Source: Stappia stellulata (lineage in GTDB: Bacteria > Pseudomonadota > Alphaproteobacteria > Rhizobiales > Stappiaceae). Taken from it: a stretch of 64,000 nt of DNA. The stretch's first letter is position 1. The number at the start of each line of letters is the position of its first letter. The DNA is taken from assembly GCF_020176715.1 (NCBI RefSeq), contig NZ_JAIVMF010000008.1, positions 124,001 to 188,000 on the forward strand. The letters are read 5' to 3'. A program made the translations under genes and the position numbers. The notes below the pieces were generated by a model. That model saw nothing but the letters and a program-made list of their open reading frames with translations, made no database searches and was not told the DNA's origin. Of this stretch, positions 63,504-64,000 are shown one piece after another.

Positions 63504-64000
63504 TCAGCGGTCGCGGTTGGCGACGAAGCGGGCAAGCGCCGACAGGTCTGCGGCACCTGTACCGTAGGGCGCCAGCAGGCTTTCCGCCTCGGCGATCTGG
63601 CGGTCGAGTTCGGCGCGGGTCCAGTCCACGCCCTTCAGCGCGACCAGCGTCGCCTTTCCCGCGTCCGCGTCCTTGCCGGCCGCCTTGCCAAGCGCCGCAC
63701 TGTCGCCTTCCACATCCAGCAGGTCGTCGGCGAGCTGGAACGCAAGTCCGACGATCTCGCCGAAGCGGGTGAGCGCCGCGATCCCGTCCGGGTCGGCACC
63801 GGCCAGCCGCGCGCCGGTGCGCGCCGCATAGCGAATCAGCGCGCCGGTCTTCATCGCCTGCAACTGGCGAATGTCGCTTTCGGACGTGGGGCGGTGTTCG
63901 GCGGCGAGATCCAGCATCTGGCCGCCGGCCATGCCGCCGAGACCGGAGGCCCGGGCAAGTTCCCGGCTGGCGGTCAGGCGGACCTCGGCGGAGGCATGCA
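63504..64000 (-). CDS. ispA: Polyprenyl (farnesyl) diphosphate synthase, C-terminal part (truncated by window)
   Basis: The last 165 codons of a trans-isoprenyl diphosphate synthase, cytosolic, making farnesyl or geranylgeranyl diphosphate. The second aspartate-rich motif appears as QLADDLLDVEGD, after KTGALIRYAAR, the usual product-length region. The first DDxxD and N-terminus lie outside the window. The frame is open to the last base. ispA-type enzymes here often precede dxs, but that side is not visible. The AraC gene follows 18 bp later on the same strand. Confidence 0.9.
   Translation of the reverse strand, partial: HASAEVRLTASRELARASGLGGMAGGQMLDLAAEHRPTSESDIRQLQAMKTGALIRYAARTGARLAGADPDGIAALTRFGEIVGLAFQLADDLLDVEGDSAALGKAAGKDADAGKATLVALKGVDWTRAELDRQIAEAESLLAPYGTGAADLSALARFVANRDR

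Overview
The window is 64 kb of GC-rich (by eye well above 60%), densely packed bacterial chromosome. Gene content and order point to an alphaproteobacterium of the Hyphomicrobiales (Rhizobiales), perhaps near the Stappiaceae. Markers are aerobic cobaltochelatase CobT, dapF-mtaB-ftsY-yciB in one run, a hisC-tyrC pair diverging from metX-metW, a 180-kDa-class NAD-glutamate dehydrogenase, a type 2 ArgC and a CenR-like regulator. I see no rRNA, tRNA, CRISPR array, insertion sequence, integrase or prophage gene, and no stretch of clearly foreign composition. It reads as core chromosome.

Layout. 1-5.6 kb: end of cobT, an exported esterase/phytase-like protein, asd behind a long leader, a small cytochrome c and a gamma-glutamyltransferase. 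5.6-12 kb: MFS transporter, GNAT enzyme, two little-known small proteins, then a receiver protein directly followed by a membrane PAS/kinase-like/DEDDh-exonuclease fusion (the most unusual locus), and an SDR. 12-20 kb: YeeE/YedE sulfur transporter, two glycosyltransferases (GT11 and GT2), a run of lipoprotein M48 protease, nuclease-fold protein and class III aminotransferase, a LysE exporter and a DsbA-like isomerase. 20-29.5 kb: PAP2 phosphatase, YdcF, PlsC, ChaC, DUF2125, GNAT, tandem HD-GYP, EamA transporter, CitE-like lyase and DUF1737. 29.5-33.6 kb: yciB-ftsY-mtaB-dapF. 33.7-40.3 kb: pirin, L,D-transpeptidase-fold protein, CenR-like regulator, cNMP-domain protein, divergent ohr/ohrR, leuD, argC and a CMD-family peroxidase. 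40.5-50.4 kb: giant GDH with an MFS gene, typA, and a marR-Bcr/CflA efflux pair. 50.5-64 kb: PhoD phosphatase, folP-folK, tyrC, hisC, metX-metW, methyltransferase, gloB, DUF985 cupin, argG, a ferredoxin-like protein, a VOC protein, an AraC regulator and the end of a polyprenyl synthase.

The genes serve mostly amino-acid biosynthesis (asd, dapF, leuD, argC, argG, hisC, tyrC, metXW), folate and B12 synthesis, membrane protein targeting, thiol/peroxide and aldehyde detoxification (ggt, chaC, gloB, ohr/ohrR) and envelope maintenance. Tight 4-bp ATGA/GTGA overlaps mark several translationally coupled pairs. Readable non-coding signals are an ohr/ohrR operator-promoter region, several intrinsic terminators, and a terminator-like hairpin inside the typA leader.

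No clear new multi-gene system is visible. The best candidates for follow-up are the receiver plus kinase-like/exonuclease fusion (8688-11244), the typA leader hairpin, and the tandem HD protein with a degenerate first domain.
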